From: a virus
Direction: 5' to 3' (one strand)
IMG/VR virus record: IMGVR_UViG_3300010885_033832
Coordinates: 1 to 64,000 of that record
Length of the DNA stretch: 64,000 nt
The position numbers and the translations under genes are program-made. The notes beneath the pieces are model-generated. The model had not been told where the DNA came from, made no database searches, and was given only the letters and a program-made list of their open reading frames with translations. Each line of letters starts with the position of its first letter. The first letter of the stretch is position 1. This document shows, piece by piece, positions 1 through 11,320 of this stretch.

Positions 1-374
1 ATCCCTGTAATGTTAAAAATAGCGTAGGTGTTGTCACCATTTGTGTTGCTTTTTATGATGAGTTGACCCTTGACAGTACTAGTGGAGTCTGCCCACGTCG
101 AAAGGTATGTTGTTACTGTTGCTCCGTCATACGTGGTCAGGGATACATCAATACTGGTAGTTGTTGCTGCGGTATTAGAATAAAATCTGATATTTCCTGA
201 ATTTACGTCATTCTCCCACGAAAAGTCTGAGTTGAAATAGTACTTCAGGCCGCCTTTGTCACCCTGGGCACCAGTGGGTCCCGTAGATCCTGTCGGACCC
301 GTAGGACCAATCGCCCCAGCAACAACTGGCTCCCACGCACTTGTGGAGCTATTGTAGGCTTTTACTTGAGTCAC
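1..374 (-). CDS. Collagen-like tail fibre protein, cut by window edge
   Basis: About 124 codons are visible and the frame runs off the left edge. Translation starts at a GTG (372-374) preceded by an AGGAG ribosome site; this GTG overlaps the TAG of the upstream gene (TAGTG). A short head is followed by a Gly-X-Y run at about residues 23-41, rich in GPTG and GSTG, then a beta-rich, Thr/Ser-rich segment. This is the pattern of trimeric phage tail fibres, where the collagen-like part forms a stalk and the C-terminal part, here missing, binds the host. It is one of three collagen-like genes in the fibre cluster. The fibre role is inferred from composition and position. Confidence 0.75.
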   Translation of the reverse strand, partial: MTQVKAYNSSTSAWEPVVAGAIGPTGPTGSTGPTGAQGDKGGLKYYFNSDFSWENDVNSGNIRFYSNTAATTTSIDVSLTTYDGATVTTYLSTWADSTSTVKGQLIIKSNTNGDNTYAIFNITG

Positions 375-547
375 TATTTATCTCCTACTGTTTCTTCTGG
401 CGTGGTACGCGCTAAAAACTCCACGTAGCGCGGGTTGGTCTCGTCTGCCGGGAACGATGTCACTGACCCGTCCTCATTGTGAATAACAATGTGTGACGTG
501 AATACACCTACGATGTCTGTCTCGACGTGCACTGTTTCCCAGTTCAT
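374..547 (-). CDS. Small hypothetical protein between two fibre genes
   Basis: This is a 57-codon ORF. Its ATG (545-547) overlaps the TAA of the upstream fibre gene and its TAG overlaps the GTG of the next fibre gene, so it is translationally linked on both sides. The product is acidic, begins [14 protein letters not shown] and ends EETVGDK, with no membrane segment or cysteine motif. I do not recognise a family. Its place between two fibre genes suggests a fibre-associated or assembly role, which is inference only. The tight overlaps are the main evidence that it is real. Confidence 0.6.
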   Translation of the reverse strand: MNWETVHVETDIVGVFTSHIVIHNEDGSVTSFPADETNPRYVEFLARTTPEETVGDK

Positions 548-2211
548 TATAGCTCCGCACTTGCTGCTAGGTATGGGACGGTTCCGCTTCCTACACCTTC
601 AAGAGCGTAGTTTATGCCCGCGCTTACGCCACTGTCTGCTAGGCTCACGGAAAGAAGTGTCGGCCTGCAGCCCGCCGCGTACAAGGTTATGGTGCCAGAG
701 ATAGTGTTAGAGCCGTTGTATCCGCGAAGGTTGTTGTACTCAATGGCTGTAGGCCTGACCCGCATTGTTGTTGGTAGAGGGATGCCAAAACGAGCGTTGT
801 TCCCGTCGTACCCAAAGCCGTGACCAAAGTACGTGACGTCTGTCGCGGCGCTTCCAGTAAAACGAATATAGTACCGCTGACACGCAGCCAACTCTGCTTG
901 AATACTGGGGGCGTTGCGACGGAACGGCGTAGCAACGGAGCCTTCTTCAAGTTGAACTCCAGTTATTTCGTAGTAGTCGTTTGCACCAGCCGTACCCACG
1001 GGAGTAAATTTCGTCTGCACGTGTAGTTGAGTTGCCAAAGATGAGACAGTCCCCGTGACTGAAAACCTTGTCCAAGTGGAAGTCAATGTAGCGTTTGTTG
1101 TTGCTACTGTTGCTTCACCTGACGGAGTAGTCGTTGCAAAGTTTTGGTCAGTACCTGTACTTGATAAAATGTTGGCGACCAGAATAGAACTTGCTGAAGA
1201 AAAGTTAGCCCCTGAACGTGCCCAGAAACTTAAGGTCACGGTTTCTCCAGCAAGGGCAAGTGAGTTGACCGTCTCGAAACTTTGCGTGTGATACATAACT
1301 GCAGTGCTTGTATTTCCCGAATCACGTTGTACTCGCGCGCAGTACTGAAACCCAGTGAGTCCAGAAGCAAATCGAGTGATAGTTATTCCTGTTGCCGCAG
1401 CAGCGCGAGCCTGAGTCCATCTGTCGGCGTTGTAAACAGCGTGTCCAGTGACACTTGTTCCTCGTTGCCAAATATCAAACGCACCGTTGATAATGTAGTT
1501 GTACGAGGGCGAAGTCGCGTTGACAAAGTTTGTGCCGTTGTAGAGAAGCGTCTGCCCAGTGGCCGCGGACGTGATGGCCACATCAGAGAGATCGTCACTT
1601 GATAAGAGTGAGTTAGCCCAGGCTGATCCTGAGTAACGAACCGTCTGCCCTGTAGCAGGAGACGAGACTGTGACATCATTGAGATCGTTGAACGCCATCT
1701 GAGTGCCATTGACCGTGGTGTCTCCCCACAACACATCGGTACTGACGGGTGCAGTGGCAGAGTAGACAATTCCTGCAGGACCAGTAGATCCTGTTGGACC
1801 GGAAACAGTTGAGTTAGCTCCTGTATTACCAGTTGCACCTGTTGCACCCGTTGGTCCAACCGCGCCAGTAGGTCCAGCCACCGTTGAGTTTGCTCCCGTT
1901 GCTCCAGTAACACCCGTGTTTCCTACCGCGCCAGTTGCACCTGTGACTCCCTGTGCCCCAGTATTTCCCACCGCGCCAGTCGGACCAGTATTTCCCGTAA
2001 GACCTGTATTCCCCGTGAGCCCCGTTGCTCCAGTGTTCCCAACCGCACCAGTTGCACCAGTAACACCCGTGTCGCCAACAGCTCCGGTTGATCCTGTTGG
2101 AGCGGGGGTGGTAACTGATTCCCAGACAACACCAGTCCACACCCATGATCGGGTACCGACAGTATGAATGTCGTTGACAAGGGGTGAGTTTGGGAAATCG
2201 ATTGCTGCCAT
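547..2211 (-). CDS. Tail fibre with collagen-like stalk and C-terminal binding domain
   Basis: The product is 554 residues. A short head (1-36) is followed by a Gly-X-Y collagen-like region (about 37-150, with units such as [10 protein letters not shown]). Two copies of a roughly 30-residue repeat follow ([16 protein letters not shown] and [16 protein letters not shown]). The last 300 residues begin near [13 protein letters not shown], a sequence typical of the C-terminal domain of many phage and prophage tail fibres, often annotated as carbohydrate-binding-like. The protein probably forms a trimer at the tail tip and contacts the cell surface. The start is an ATG just after the delta-60 gene. 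The receptor cannot be inferred. Confidence 0.85.
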   Translation of the reverse strand: MAAIDFPNSPLVNDIHTVGTRSWVWTGVVWESVTTPAPTGSTGAVGDTGVTGATGAVGNTGATGLTGNTGLTGNTGPTGAVGNTGAQGVTGATGAVGNTGVTGATGANSTVAGPTGAVGPTGATGATGNTGANSTVSGPTGSTGPAGIVYSATAPVSTDVLWGDTTVNGTQMAFNDLNDVTVSSPATGQTVRYSGSAWANSLLSSDDLSDVAITSAATGQTLLYNGTNFVNATSPSYNYIINGAFDIWQRGTSVTGHAVYNADRWTQARAAAATGITITRFASGLTGFQYCARVQRDSGNTSTAVMYHTQSFETVNSLALAGETVTLSFWARSGANFSSASSILVANILSSTGTDQNFATTTPSGEATVATTNATLTSTWTRFSVTGTVSSLATQLHVQTKFTPVGTAGANDYYEITGVQLEEGSVATPFRRNAPSIQAELAACQRYYIRFTGSAATDVTYFGHGFGYDGNNARFGIPLPTTMRVRPTAIEYNNLRGYNGSNTISGTITLYAAGCRPTLLSVSLADSGVSAGINYALEGVGSGTVPYLAASAEL

Positions 2212-2229
2212 AATTATATTCTACCTGAC

Positions 2230-3537
2230 TTAGTATCCAGGATCCCCACCAACTATAGCCAGATTTTGTAGAAGAATGTCCGATGCACCACCATAGACTC
2301 CATTATTTAAGTATGATTCAAAAATACCGCCCAAAACTAATTTATCATTATTTAAATTAATTGAAAGACTATATATGGTAAGGGGTGTAGCTCCCGCATT
2401 AGACATAAATTTTGTATCTAGTGTAAAATCGGAGTTGAGTCTAAATATTGATGAATTACTTGCATATCCAGTAATGTATCCACTCGTGAGTGCTGATATC
2501 TTTCCATTACTGTGTCTAGACATTGAATCTATCTGTGGAGCAGAATTCTGTGCAAGATTCCAGCTTATTGCTGGGAGTGTGGCGTCGTATACTCCTAAAT
2601 TGCTTATTCTTACGATACATCGAGATGCATTACCCTTAAAAGTTGTAAAACTCCCATATGCAACAATATTATTTCCATCTGCTATAGCGCCAAATACTTG
2701 TCCACTAAATGCAGTGCCTAGATTTGTATTAAATGTTGTATATAAAGTTCCATCATTTTTTAGAGCTACTGCCCGGTTTATTGTGGTGCCATTAAAACTT
2801 GTAAAATTACCGACTACAAAATAATCAGTGGTGCCAGGAATATGTATAACTGATCTCACTGTTCCTGTGCTTGAGGTTCCAATATTTGTATTAAATGTTG
2901 TATCTGCTGTGCCATCGCTATTTAATCTATAAAGCCTATTTTTTGATACACCATTAAAAGATGTAAAATCTCCATAAATTAAAATTTTGTCATTTGAATC
3001 AACAAATACCCCATTTATTCCTAAATTTGCGCCAGTACCAGTATTAGTGATAAATGTCGTGTCTCTTGTCCCGTTAGCATTTAACCTGACAATTCTTCCT
3101 ACAGCGGACCCATTGAAGTTAGTAAAATCATCTCCAACAAGTATAATTTTGCCATCCGACTGTACGGCAATTCTATGTGGGAGCACACTAGAATATGGCG
3201 ATAAAAGAAATCCTGTTCCAACGTTCGTAAGAAAGTCCGTATCTATACTTAAGTCTTTATTTATTCTAATAATCCTGGGACAAGATACGCCGTTGTAAGC
3301 CGTGAAACTACCATAAAGAATTATTTTTTCATCTGATTGAACTGCTAGTGAAGCTAAAGATGAATTTGGACCAACGTATGTCACTGAGGTATCTAATAAA
3401 CCCCCAGATAGATATATTTGTTTCCAGGTTCCATTTATTTTTGTATATAGCTCTTTTGCTTGTACCCAGACTCCACCGGATTTTGCATATGGAGCAACTG
3501 ATGGGTATCCTGTTGGTGTTTTAGCGTATACGGTCAT
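2230..3537 (-). CDS. Delta-60 repeat beta-propeller protein in the fibre cluster
   Basis: The product is 435 residues. From about residue 50 it carries repeats of the form AVQSDGKIILVG-(10)-RIVRLNANGTRDTTF, about 50 residues apart and at least six in number. This matches the delta-60 repeat (DUF5122 family), which builds beta-propellers in bacterial surface and secreted proteins. The N-terminus (MTVYAKTPTGYPSVAPYAKS) resembles small phage tail attachment segments. The gene sits between two collagen-like fibre genes, so a host-recognition role is likely but inferred. It is visibly more AT-rich than its neighbours (runs such as ttatttaaattaattg), which suggests recent acquisition. Confidence 0.8.
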   Translation of the reverse strand: MTVYAKTPTGYPSVAPYAKSGGVWVQAKELYTKINGTWKQIYLSGGLLDTSVTYVGPNSSLASLAVQSDEKIILYGSFTAYNGVSCPRIIRINKDLSIDTDFLTNVGTGFLLSPYSSVLPHRIAVQSDGKIILVGDDFTNFNGSAVGRIVRLNANGTRDTTFITNTGTGANLGINGVFVDSNDKILIYGDFTSFNGVSKNRLYRLNSDGTADTTFNTNIGTSSTGTVRSVIHIPGTTDYFVVGNFTSFNGTTINRAVALKNDGTLYTTFNTNLGTAFSGQVFGAIADGNNIVAYGSFTTFKGNASRCIVRISNLGVYDATLPAISWNLAQNSAPQIDSMSRHSNGKISALTSGYITGYASNSSIFRLNSDFTLDTKFMSNAGATPLTIYSLSINLNNDKLVLGGIFESYLNNGVYGGASDILLQNLAIVGGDPGY

Positions 3538-3539
3538 AT

Positions 3540-5465
3540 TTAATACCTAAACCATAGGTCGCCATTAGTGCCCCCTGTGGGTCCAGATGTAGAGATTGTT
3601 ACAGGATACACTGGGCCTGTAGATCCCGTTGACCCAGTCGAGCCAGTCGAGCCAGTGGCTCCTGTTGGGCCAGTTGGACCAGTAGGCCCGGTGGACCCTA
3701 CTTGACCTGGAACTGATCCAGTTGTTTCCACCCAGTAGGAGTCGTAGTAAACAAACTGCTTACCTGTTTCTGAGTTATACCAGACGTCCCCAGTCACTGG
3801 ACTTGGAATAGTAGGTGCTGTAGTTGACACAGTATATGTTCCTTTTGTGCCTGTAGGTCCTGTGAGTCCAGTTGCACCTGTGTTTCCGGTGAGACCTGTT
3901 GGGCCGACAGCACCCGTTTGGCCGACCTGCGTGTACATAACCTGAGTAATGCCGACAATGACTGAAGGCGTGACTGGGTGGACGGGGGAAGTTCCCGCCA
4001 CAGAGTGGTTGAGCGAAAGACTGGTATTGGTACCGTGCCAATAAATCTGAACATAGTCATTGACAGCAGTCGATGTTCCAACAAAAGTTACAGTTACGAG
4101 TTGGGCACTTGGCTCCCCCGCTGACTTTCGAGGGGAGATGGTGACGGTAGTAGACGAGTTAGCGTAGTCCGACCCATTCAGTTTGAGCCAGAAAGTGGCT
4201 TCTTCAACTGAGTTGGCTGTGTTGTATATTTGAGCAACAGCGGTCATGGTGTACGTGCCCGGTTGGGAAATAGTTATTTTGCTACTATCAACAATTGAAA
4301 TACCAGAAGATCCATTGGGGTAAGTAGAGTTGATTGTAACTACTTGAGCAGTATTGATATTTGCAATGGCTTGGTCAGTTGTGTCGTAGAACGATCCGTA
4401 GAGGCCAATAGTGCCGCCAGTTCCAGTTGGTCCAGTTGCGCCTGTATTGCCGATTGCACCTGTATTACCGACAGCTCCGGTTGCGCCAATCGCCCCAGTG
4501 TTTCCTACAGCTCCCGTGTTTCCGATTGCGCCAGTAACACCCGTGTTACCGACCGCCCCAGTATTTCCTACCGCGCCCGTTGGGCCCGTCGCACCCGTGT
4601 TACCGACAGCGCCCGTTGCGCCTATAGCACCCGTTGAGCCCGTTGGACCAGTAGGGCCAACAGATCCTCTAAGTTCAATGGCAATAAGAGTGGGAGAATC
4701 GGATGGAGAAGCTGATTCTCCATAAACCGTAGTATCCCCACCTTGAAATGCTTTGATGGTGTACGTGTAAGTTCCCGCAGCTACAGCGTCAACGTGCGAT
4801 ACGGCAAAAGGAATATTTGCAGAGGCCGTTGAGCCTTGATAAATAACAGCCTTGCCGAGTGCTGTCGTCCCACGATAAAGTTGAATATAGTTCCAAGCAC
4901 CACTTGTTGTGGGGTTTGCATCGCCAGTTCCCGATAGGTAGACAGGACCGCCAGTTGTTGTAATTGAAATCGTTGCAATAGTGGTGGGAGTAGTAGTATT
5001 TACAGTTACAGTTCCCGTAGTACTAGAAATTGCATAGTTCATGTTGCTAGGAGTTAGGGTCCCAGCCCCTGGTTGTTGTGGGTAGACAAGAACTTCGTTT
5101 GTGGCCGGATCAAAGGCAACAGTATACAGACCAGACGTACTTCCGAGCGAATCGTACGGCGCTTCGTATCGTAGTCCGTTAAGAATGAGGTGACCTTCAT
5201 TACCTACATTTAGAGAAAAACTTCCACCCGATGAGAGCGAAGTAATTTGAGACAAGTGCTCAGTGCTGATTGCTCCCAGCTCAATCTTGTTGCTGGTAAC
5301 GGCTCGATCTTGGACGTTGTCGGTAGCAACACCTGAACTAGCAATCTGGGTCGATCCAACAGAGTTTTCTTGGATCGTCTTCTTTTCGGTGGAGATAACT
5401 CTCGACTCGAGGTCGTTGAGCTTGTTTCCGACATTGCGGTTACGTCGTACGCGTCTAGTCGCCAA
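3540..5465 (-). CDS. Tail fibre with several collagen-like segments
   Basis: The product is 641 residues. It begins at a TTG that overlaps the end of the hub gene by 11 bases. The first 75 residues are basic then coiled-coil-like ([16 protein letters not shown]), probably the attachment end. Beta-rich domains alternate with Gly-X-Y stretches at about 275-350, 510-535 and 590-625 ([20 protein letters not shown]). The segment near 540-575 ([16 protein letters not shown]) is a common short tail-fibre domain. The role is likely a tail-tip fibre in the same baseplate as its neighbours. The collagen-coding DNA is itself repetitive and could be a site of length variation by recombination. Confidence 0.85.
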   Translation of the reverse strand: MATRRVRRNRNVGNKLNDLESRVISTEKKTIQENSVGSTQIASSGVATDNVQDRAVTSNKIELGAISTEHLSQITSLSSGGSFSLNVGNEGHLILNGLRYEAPYDSLGSTSGLYTVAFDPATNEVLVYPQQPGAGTLTPSNMNYAISSTTGTVTVNTTTPTTIATISITTTGGPVYLSGTGDANPTTSGAWNYIQLYRGTTALGKAVIYQGSTASANIPFAVSHVDAVAAGTYTYTIKAFQGGDTTVYGESASPSDSPTLIAIELRGSVGPTGPTGSTGAIGATGAVGNTGATGPTGAVGNTGAVGNTGVTGAIGNTGAVGNTGAIGATGAVGNTGAIGNTGATGPTGTGGTIGLYGSFYDTTDQAIANINTAQVVTINSTYPNGSSGISIVDSSKITISQPGTYTMTAVAQIYNTANSVEEATFWLKLNGSDYANSSTTVTISPRKSAGEPSAQLVTVTFVGTSTAVNDYVQIYWHGTNTSLSLNHSVAGTSPVHPVTPSVIVGITQVMYTQVGQTGAVGPTGLTGNTGATGLTGPTGTKGTYTVSTTAPTIPSPVTGDVWYNSETGKQFVYYDSYWVETTGSVPGQVGSTGPTGPTGPTGATGSTGSTGSTGSTGPVYPVTISTSGPTGGTNGDLWFRY

Positions 5466-8400
5466 AGCCGTCCACCTCCCACTCAGGAATAACTTCCAGC
5501 GTAACTTGTTCAGGGAACGTCACACCGTCTGGGACGGTAACGGTATATGACTCAATTTTACGAACCAGCACGGTGTCCCTAGGCTCAAGGTCGGTGCTCA
5601 GTCGAGCCTGAATAAACGGGTCTCGTACTACAATACTACACCAGTCGCCAGGGGCATATGATCCGACGATGGGCTCTAACGACCCGTTAACACTGATGGA
5701 AAATTCAGCCATCGGCGGTGCGGCCTCGAGAGCGTATCGTCGAGCGTACCCATAAAGCACGGTTTTATTGTTGGCGTCATCGGCCTTCTCGTCAAAGTCA
5801 AGTAGCGGCCATTTGCGTCCCCGGGAACCATCGAGGAAGTCGGTGAGGGTAGCAACGCCAATGTTTGATCCGTAGTCGTCCCCCGCGTTCTCATTTCCGA
5901 CAACAAACATACGCGTGGCCGAGTCCTCGGCACTCTCATTAACGGAGAACTGGCCGATGTTTCCGGGGTACTCAAAGACCACTTCGTCTGCTCCGTACCT
6001 GCTTACGGGCGACACCACCCCGGCCGCTGGCGGGTTGGGGTACTCGAGAGGGAGCATAACAAAAGTCTTGGTAAAGGTCGATGTCGCCTCATCGTACTCG
6101 CAGTCAATTCGATAATCGAATCCGTCCACAGACGATGCGTACTTTTCTAGTGCCTCTCCAACAGTCGTGAGCTCAAATCCTCGGTGGATAGGGGGGTCGG
6201 TGTTGATGCCAGACGCCTCCCGGGTTGAGAACAGCAGCCCGATGTCGGCACTACCGGGGAAAGGACCAAACGTGCTGGCAATTGCAACAGGTCGGACAGT
6301 AGCTGAGCCTTGACTAATGATGAGTTCAGGAGATCGGTTATCATGCGTGACAGAGTATGAGAACGTCTTTGCCGTTGGGGCCGGACTAGACAGGATAGTT
6401 TTTGTTCCGTTATAGATGCTAGTGGCTTTAGCGTAGGCAACGGAGCTGACTACATCCTCTGTAATTGATGTGGTTTGTGCTCCAGCAGAGTAGTCAAAGA
6501 CATTGTTTGTAGCGTTACTAATTGTCTTATTAGTCCCATTGAATACACTGTTTTTAATGACGACACCAGCCAGTACTGGATCAGTCTTAAAATTTCGGGG
6601 AGGTGTTACAGCAAACGAAAGAGTACCACCATCAACCTTTGTGATAGTCCAATCACCATTTAAGATACTAGTCTTGGGAGTTACCTTAGGGTACGGCGTC
6701 TCAACATTCTTATCAGGTCGTTCTACAGCGACATTGGCAACTTCTGCTCCGTTTTGAACATAGGTAATCTGCGTAGTGGAGACACCAGTAAGCGGGTAGG
6801 TTCCGTTCATCGGGCTGAGAAAAAGAATTTTAGCAGCGGCCGCTGAAGAAGTTAGTGGTGAGTCGTAGGAGTTATTGATTTGATACGAGATTGTCGTAGC
6901 TGAAACTGCAGATACTTCGAAGTCTCCATTAAATATGGCCTCATTAGTAGTTACTGTCCCATCATCAGATTTTTCAGCTACGACAGTTTTCCTACCAGGT
7001 AATTTTATGTCCGCATCCCCGAGCACTACCTCATAGCTAAAACTATTGCTAGTCATGGGTTCGGTAACTCGATGCTCCCCACTAAACCCACCCCCCATGC
7101 TAGAGATTGTGACAGTATCCCCAGAGCTAAAGTTGTGCGGTCCACTCGTTGTAACAGTGGCATATCCACGAGAAGCTCGCTTGCTAATTAAATTTTCAGA
7201 GTCGGTACAACCTTGAACTTTAATCTTGGTACCAACCGTAATTCCATGACCTGTAGGGACAGTTAAAGTTGCTACCTCACTACCAATTCTTTGCTTCTGA
7301 ATAGTGACATAGTCATATATATCTTGGACTACTACATTATCGCCAATTGAGTAGGGGTGCTTGTATGTAGCATCTGTGCTCAGAGTGAGCGTGACGCTGT
7401 TACTAGTGCGAGACTTGTGAGTGACTATTATCGGTGTACTGATCCCAGAAACTTTTACTGTGTCACCATTTTTGAAGTTGACTGATTTAGAAGTCTTGAG
7501 TGTAGCAATATTATCTTTAACGTACACCGACTCGATGAAAGCTGCATCTTGAAGCCCTGTGATGTCAACTACATCACTGTCATTGAGAATGTGGTCTACT
7601 CCAGTTCGGATTGTGGCAGTACCAGTTCCAGATGCAACGCGAAGTGCTCGGGAGGAGATGGAGATAAGCGGAGATACGTTGGCTACCACAACCGACTGAC
7701 CCGCAGTAAACCCGTGGGCTTTATCTGTCGTGATGGTCGCAACATTGGAGGTAAGTTTTGCCTGCACAACACCAACCGCGCTGGCACCAACAGTAGCAGT
7801 AGCATTGTTAAAAGAAGTTTCTGGGATGCTAGCTTTAGACGCTTCTTGGTATGTAAAAGTTGTTGCCGTTGCGGCAGTAATTTTTTGTACTCCATTAAAG
7901 TAGCCTCCATACCCAAGGGATCCGATTTGAGTATTGACTTCTACGGTCTGTCCAACCCTGAATCCATGGTCTGCAGCTGTTGTGATTGTAGTTAGGCCCT
8001 CGACCGCCATCATCTTTGTAACGGTTGCTTTCGACTTTGCTACTGTAGTTGGGGAGAGTGTTCCGGTCTTTTCAAACGTAAACGTGGTGGGACTGGGAAC
8101 CGAGTAGACGCGATATTCACCATCAAAGTTATCGTCAACATTTTTGATCTGAACAGCCTGCTCCGAAACCAGACCGTGCGGCTGAGCCGTTGTGATGGTG
8201 GCAAACCCGTTAGCCAGTTTCTTAGAGACAATGTCGAGTGAGTAGCTGAGTCCGGGCTCAATGTAGACGTTGGGAAAGTTGACACCAACAAAGTCACTGG
8301 CCATGCCCGACAACAAATCTCGAATGTAGTCGTAGGTATCGGTACGCACTGAGACGTTGACATTATTGTAGGTTCCATCTGGAATAGTCCGAGTCCCTGT

Positions 8401-9159
8401 ACCAGTAATGGTAACACTATCGGCGTTGGCTAAGGTTAGGGCATATGAAAATTGCTTTCCGTCTACCCCCGACGCCGTAATTTTAAAGTCGGTTCCATTG
8501 ATACTAGTCAAGGAAGAAGCAATAGTGATAAGATCATCAGTCTTAAATTTGTGATCGTCAACGGTTGTGATGGTCACAACGTTGTCTGCAACTGAGGCAG
8601 AGGACAGCGTCGCCACACTATTGATACTACTAAGGGTGAATTGTTTAGTGGTGGGGGCAGGGCTTGACGCAATTGTGTAGATGCCGTCATACCGGAAGTC
8701 CGCAAACTGCAGTTCTACTGTGCGGCCAGACTTGAGAGCACCGCTAGTGTAGCCCAGGTCGAGATCAACGGTCCCAACTCCGCTGACCACGGTAAGCGTG
8801 GATCCGAGAGTGTGGCTGTAGGTCTTCCAAATCTTGCGGTGGTAGAGGTAGCTAGGGAACTCTGACCCACTGACAGATAGCGTTTTCTGAACGACGTCAT
8901 ACGATCGGGACCAAATAATCCCACCCCATACGCAGATTCCGTCTCGAACAATATATAGAGCGGTATTTCCAGGTGTCGTGCTGGAGTACAAGTTGAGATA
9001 GTTGGTCTGCTCGAACGTCGGGATAGACCCAGAGAAATAACCAGCACCGTTCAAGGCACGTTGATATGACACTCCACGGAATGGGATTTCCTCAAGAATT
9101 TCATTAGTGAGAAGATCGGCGGTGAAGTATCGATAAACGGGTGCGGATATGGTAGCCAT
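5455..9159 (-). CDS. Baseplate hub-like minor tail protein with inserted beta repeats
   Basis: The product is 1234 residues. Residues 1-125 (start [17 protein letters not shown], then [14 protein letters not shown]) and about 1000-1234 (ending [14 protein letters not shown]) resemble the two parts of the Gp37-like minor tail/hub proteins of actinophages, which form the ring at the end of the tail tube. Between them lie about a dozen copies of a beta repeat of the pattern (A/V)TITT-x-x-x-HGF-x-x-G-x-x-V. The same repeat occurs in the distal tail protein and the tail tube protein of this window. The gene lies between the FN3 tail protein and the fibres, as expected for a hub. The exact family assignment is inferred from pattern. 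Confidence 0.75.
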   Translation of the reverse strand: MATISAPVYRYFTADLLTNEILEEIPFRGVSYQRALNGAGYFSGSIPTFEQTNYLNLYSSTTPGNTALYIVRDGICVWGGIIWSRSYDVVQKTLSVSGSEFPSYLYHRKIWKTYSHTLGSTLTVVSGVGTVDLDLGYTSGALKSGRTVELQFADFRYDGIYTIASSPAPTTKQFTLSSINSVATLSSASVADNVVTITTVDDHKFKTDDLITIASSLTSINGTDFKITASGVDGKQFSYALTLANADSVTITGTGTRTIPDGTYNNVNVSVRTDTYDYIRDLLSGMASDFVGVNFPNVYIEPGLSYSLDIVSKKLANGFATITTAQPHGLVSEQAVQIKNVDDNFDGEYRVYSVPSPTTFTFEKTGTLSPTTVAKSKATVTKMMAVEGLTTITTAADHGFRVGQTVEVNTQIGSLGYGGYFNGVQKITAATATTFTYQEASKASIPETSFNNATATVGASAVGVVQAKLTSNVATITTDKAHGFTAGQSVVVANVSPLISISSRALRVASGTGTATIRTGVDHILNDSDVVDITGLQDAAFIESVYVKDNIATLKTSKSVNFKNGDTVKVSGISTPIIVTHKSRTSNSVTLTLSTDATYKHPYSIGDNVVVQDIYDYVTIQKQRIGSEVATLTVPTGHGITVGTKIKVQGCTDSENLISKRASRGYATVTTSGPHNFSSGDTVTISSMGGGFSGEHRVTEPMTSNSFSYEVVLGDADIKLPGRKTVVAEKSDDGTVTTNEAIFNGDFEVSAVSATTISYQINNSYDSPLTSSAAAAKILFLSPMNGTYPLTGVSTTQITYVQNGAEVANVAVERPDKNVETPYPKVTPKTSILNGDWTITKVDGGTLSFAVTPPRNFKTDPVLAGVVIKNSVFNGTNKTISNATNNVFDYSAGAQTTSITEDVVSSVAYAKATSIYNGTKTILSSPAPTAKTFSYSVTHDNRSPELIISQGSATVRPVAIASTFGPFPGSADIGLLFSTREASGINTDPPIHRGFELTTVGEALEKYASSVDGFDYRIDCEYDEATSTFTKTFVMLPLEYPNPPAAGVVSPVSRYGADEVVFEYPGNIGQFSVNESAEDSATRMFVVGNENAGDDYGSNIGVATLTDFLDGSRGRKWPLLDFDEKADDANNKTVLYGYARRYALEAAPPMAEFSISVNGSLEPIVGSYAPGDWCSIVVRDPFIQARLSTDLEPRDTVLVRKIESYTVTVPDGVTFPEQVTLEVIPEWEVDGFGD

Positions 9160-9193
9160 GTGCCTAGTCTTTTGTCGTTACTTTTATTTTACA

Positions 9194-11317
9194 CTACCCA
9201 ATCCAGCCCGAACGGTATTCTATTTCCGCAGAGGCTGTGCTGGATGTTCGTCGGGCCGTTTCTTCTGGAAAAGCCAGGGCCACATCTTCATTGGTTGCAC
9301 CAGAAGCAGGGACGGTAGTTGCATAAACCACCGTGTCATACCGGGGAATACTTGTGACAATCTTGTCGACAGCGTTGTAAAGATTTTTATTGGCTGGAAC
9401 AGTGACTGTACCAGTAGTGACAGCTTCAGCTTGATCTGTAGCAATGGGCAACGAATAGGTAAATGACGAGGCAGTTGGGACTAATACTACCGCTGTCGTA
9501 GTGGCATTGAATACGCTTGCGTCTAGGCTGTTTGCAGTTCCACCAGTGGCAACGGTAGTAATGTTTGAACCAAGTACCGCACCTGTTACCGAGTAGTAAA
9601 CAGTTGAGCTGGGAGTCGACGTGCTGGAGTCTACTGTAAAATTGCCGCTCAAAGTAGCATTCGTCTTGTTGGTGACAGTAGAACTGATACCAATTGGAGC
9701 AGTGGTACTGGGCTGAAGGCTAGACAATGCAAAAGTAAAAGAGGTAGCTGCCGCTGTCGCAATGGGATAGTCACTACCAAAGATTGGGAGTAATACTTCT
9801 GAGACAGTCCCAAAACCACTATCGACTGATTGAACTGAGTAGGCTGTTCCGCCCGTCACGGGGTAGCTAAATGTCGTGGGGTTGATTACAGTGACTAAAT
9901 TGTCATAGGTCCCATCAAACTCAGCGTTGGTCAAGTTTGCCACAGTGTCGGTAACTTCTTGGATGGAACCATCCACTGGGATGCCCGAGACAGGCGCTGT
10001 CAAACTACCGACTTCAGTAGAGGTTACCAAATACGCTCGAATTGTGTAAGTGTATGAGGTTCCAGCATTCAGAGTCAGACTGCTATCAATATAGCTAGGA
10101 TTTGTCATATTTCCAACAATGGATCCCGCCACACCAACCCCAGCAATTTGCACACCGTCTCGGTAGATTTTGTATCCTCCTGTGTTAGTCATACCAGCAG
10201 GGGCCGTCCACGATAGGCGAAGCTGTTTGGGGACTTCAATTGAGGCCAAAACTGTTGTTGCAATAATTGACGTAACAGCGAGAGCCGATGGGGCGGCCGC
10301 AAAGCCGGGCGCTGTTGCAGTTGCTGTGTTGGATGAACCACTCTCTGTGGTGGAGGTGATAGAGGTGACGTAGAACGAATATGAGAGACCAGGAGATAAG
10401 CCAGTGACGGAGAAGGTCTCAGCCGGGTCTGACGATATCGCTATAGTTTGAATAAGTACACCGTTTTGGTAGATTTTATAGCCATAGTTCCCCGCCACGG
10501 AGGCTGGTGGTGACCACGTCAAATCAATACGCCCCGATATGGCGTTCGGTGTAGCCACCATGTTTGTTGGGTTGCCTACTACTGCTGCAAAGTTTGCTGT
10601 CGCAGTTGCATAGCTGGAGGCTTTACTGGTGGTATTGTCTGCAATTGTTACTTCGTTTTTGGCTCTAACGTCGTAGTAGTAGAGAGTGTTGTTTGGTGCC
10701 GTGTACGAAAATGTTAGTGCAGCAGTACTACCGATTAGCGTTGTAATAGCTGTTGACGTTGTGCCCCGGTAAATGTCGTATCCAGTTACATTTGAGCCGC
10801 CGTCATCTGCGGGAGCGGCCCACGTAAAGTTAACAACACCCGAAGTACCGCTGGGGGTTGCTAGAAACGATGTTGGTGCATCTGGTGATTCGATGTACCG
10901 ATACTCGCAATACGCTGTTCCAGCCCAGGTATATCCAGTACCTTGTTGCGTGGTAGACCCTGAACCAGATCGCTTAAAATAGAGACCACCCTCAGTAGAT
11001 GGATTAAGTCGGAAATTAGTAGAGGTACCACCATAGACAATAGATCCAGAAAGTGTCAACCACGCAGAAAGCCCAGGGGATGAGTCAATGGCAACGTTAT
11101 TAAATGTTCCGCTAAACCCGCCAATGGAAGCAACGATGTTTCCCTTAAGATCATAAGACCCTACATAGGTGCGGAGCTCGGTAATTATCATTGGCTTATT
11201 GTCGTTGAATGCCGTTTTCACTGCAGCAGAGGGCAGTGTCACTGCTGTTTGTACGTAGCTTCCATCCTTACTATAAGGGGTGTAAGTTGTGCCACCAATT
11301 GTTACTGACGTTGCCAT
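9194..11317 (-). CDS. Tail protein with fibronectin type III domains
   Basis: The product is 707 residues. After an N-terminal domain of about 145 residues that looks beta-rich, there are at least three fibronectin type III-like domains with the usual landmarks: PDAPTSFLATPSGTSGVVNF, WAAPADDGGSNVTGYDIYRG, LTWSPPASVAGNYGYKIYQN and LSWTAPAGMTNTGGYKIYRD (about 148-450). The C-terminal 250 residues are Thr/Ser/Val-rich with degenerate repeats ending in PTTFSYPVTGG-like units. FN3 domains are common on phage tails and are thought to help weak surface binding. It lies directly between the Dit-like and hub-like genes, so it is probably a baseplate component. Confidence 0.8.
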   Translation of the reverse strand: MATSVTIGGTTYTPYSKDGSYVQTAVTLPSAAVKTAFNDNKPMIITELRTYVGSYDLKGNIVASIGGFSGTFNNVAIDSSPGLSAWLTLSGSIVYGGTSTNFRLNPSTEGGLYFKRSGSGSTTQQGTGYTWAGTAYCEYRYIESPDAPTSFLATPSGTSGVVNFTWAAPADDGGSNVTGYDIYRGTTSTAITTLIGSTAALTFSYTAPNNTLYYYDVRAKNEVTIADNTTSKASSYATATANFAAVVGNPTNMVATPNAISGRIDLTWSPPASVAGNYGYKIYQNGVLIQTIAISSDPAETFSVTGLSPGLSYSFYVTSITSTTESGSSNTATATAPGFAAAPSALAVTSIIATTVLASIEVPKQLRLSWTAPAGMTNTGGYKIYRDGVQIAGVGVAGSIVGNMTNPSYIDSSLTLNAGTSYTYTIRAYLVTSTEVGSLTAPVSGIPVDGSIQEVTDTVANLTNAEFDGTYDNLVTVINPTTFSYPVTGGTAYSVQSVDSGFGTVSEVLLPIFGSDYPIATAAATSFTFALSSLQPSTTAPIGISSTVTNKTNATLSGNFTVDSSTSTPSSTVYYSVTGAVLGSNITTVATGGTANSLDASVFNATTTAVVLVPTASSFTYSLPIATDQAEAVTTGTVTVPANKNLYNAVDKIVTSIPRYDTVVYATTVPASGATNEDVALAFPEETARRTSSTASAEIEYRSGWIG

Positions 11318-11320
11318 GCG

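Noticed and set aside
1916-4725. Regular short repeats resembling a CRISPR array
   Set aside because: They are the coding tracts of Gly-X-Y collagen repeats; the period is 9 bases and multiples, with no unique spacers between constant repeats and no cas genes.
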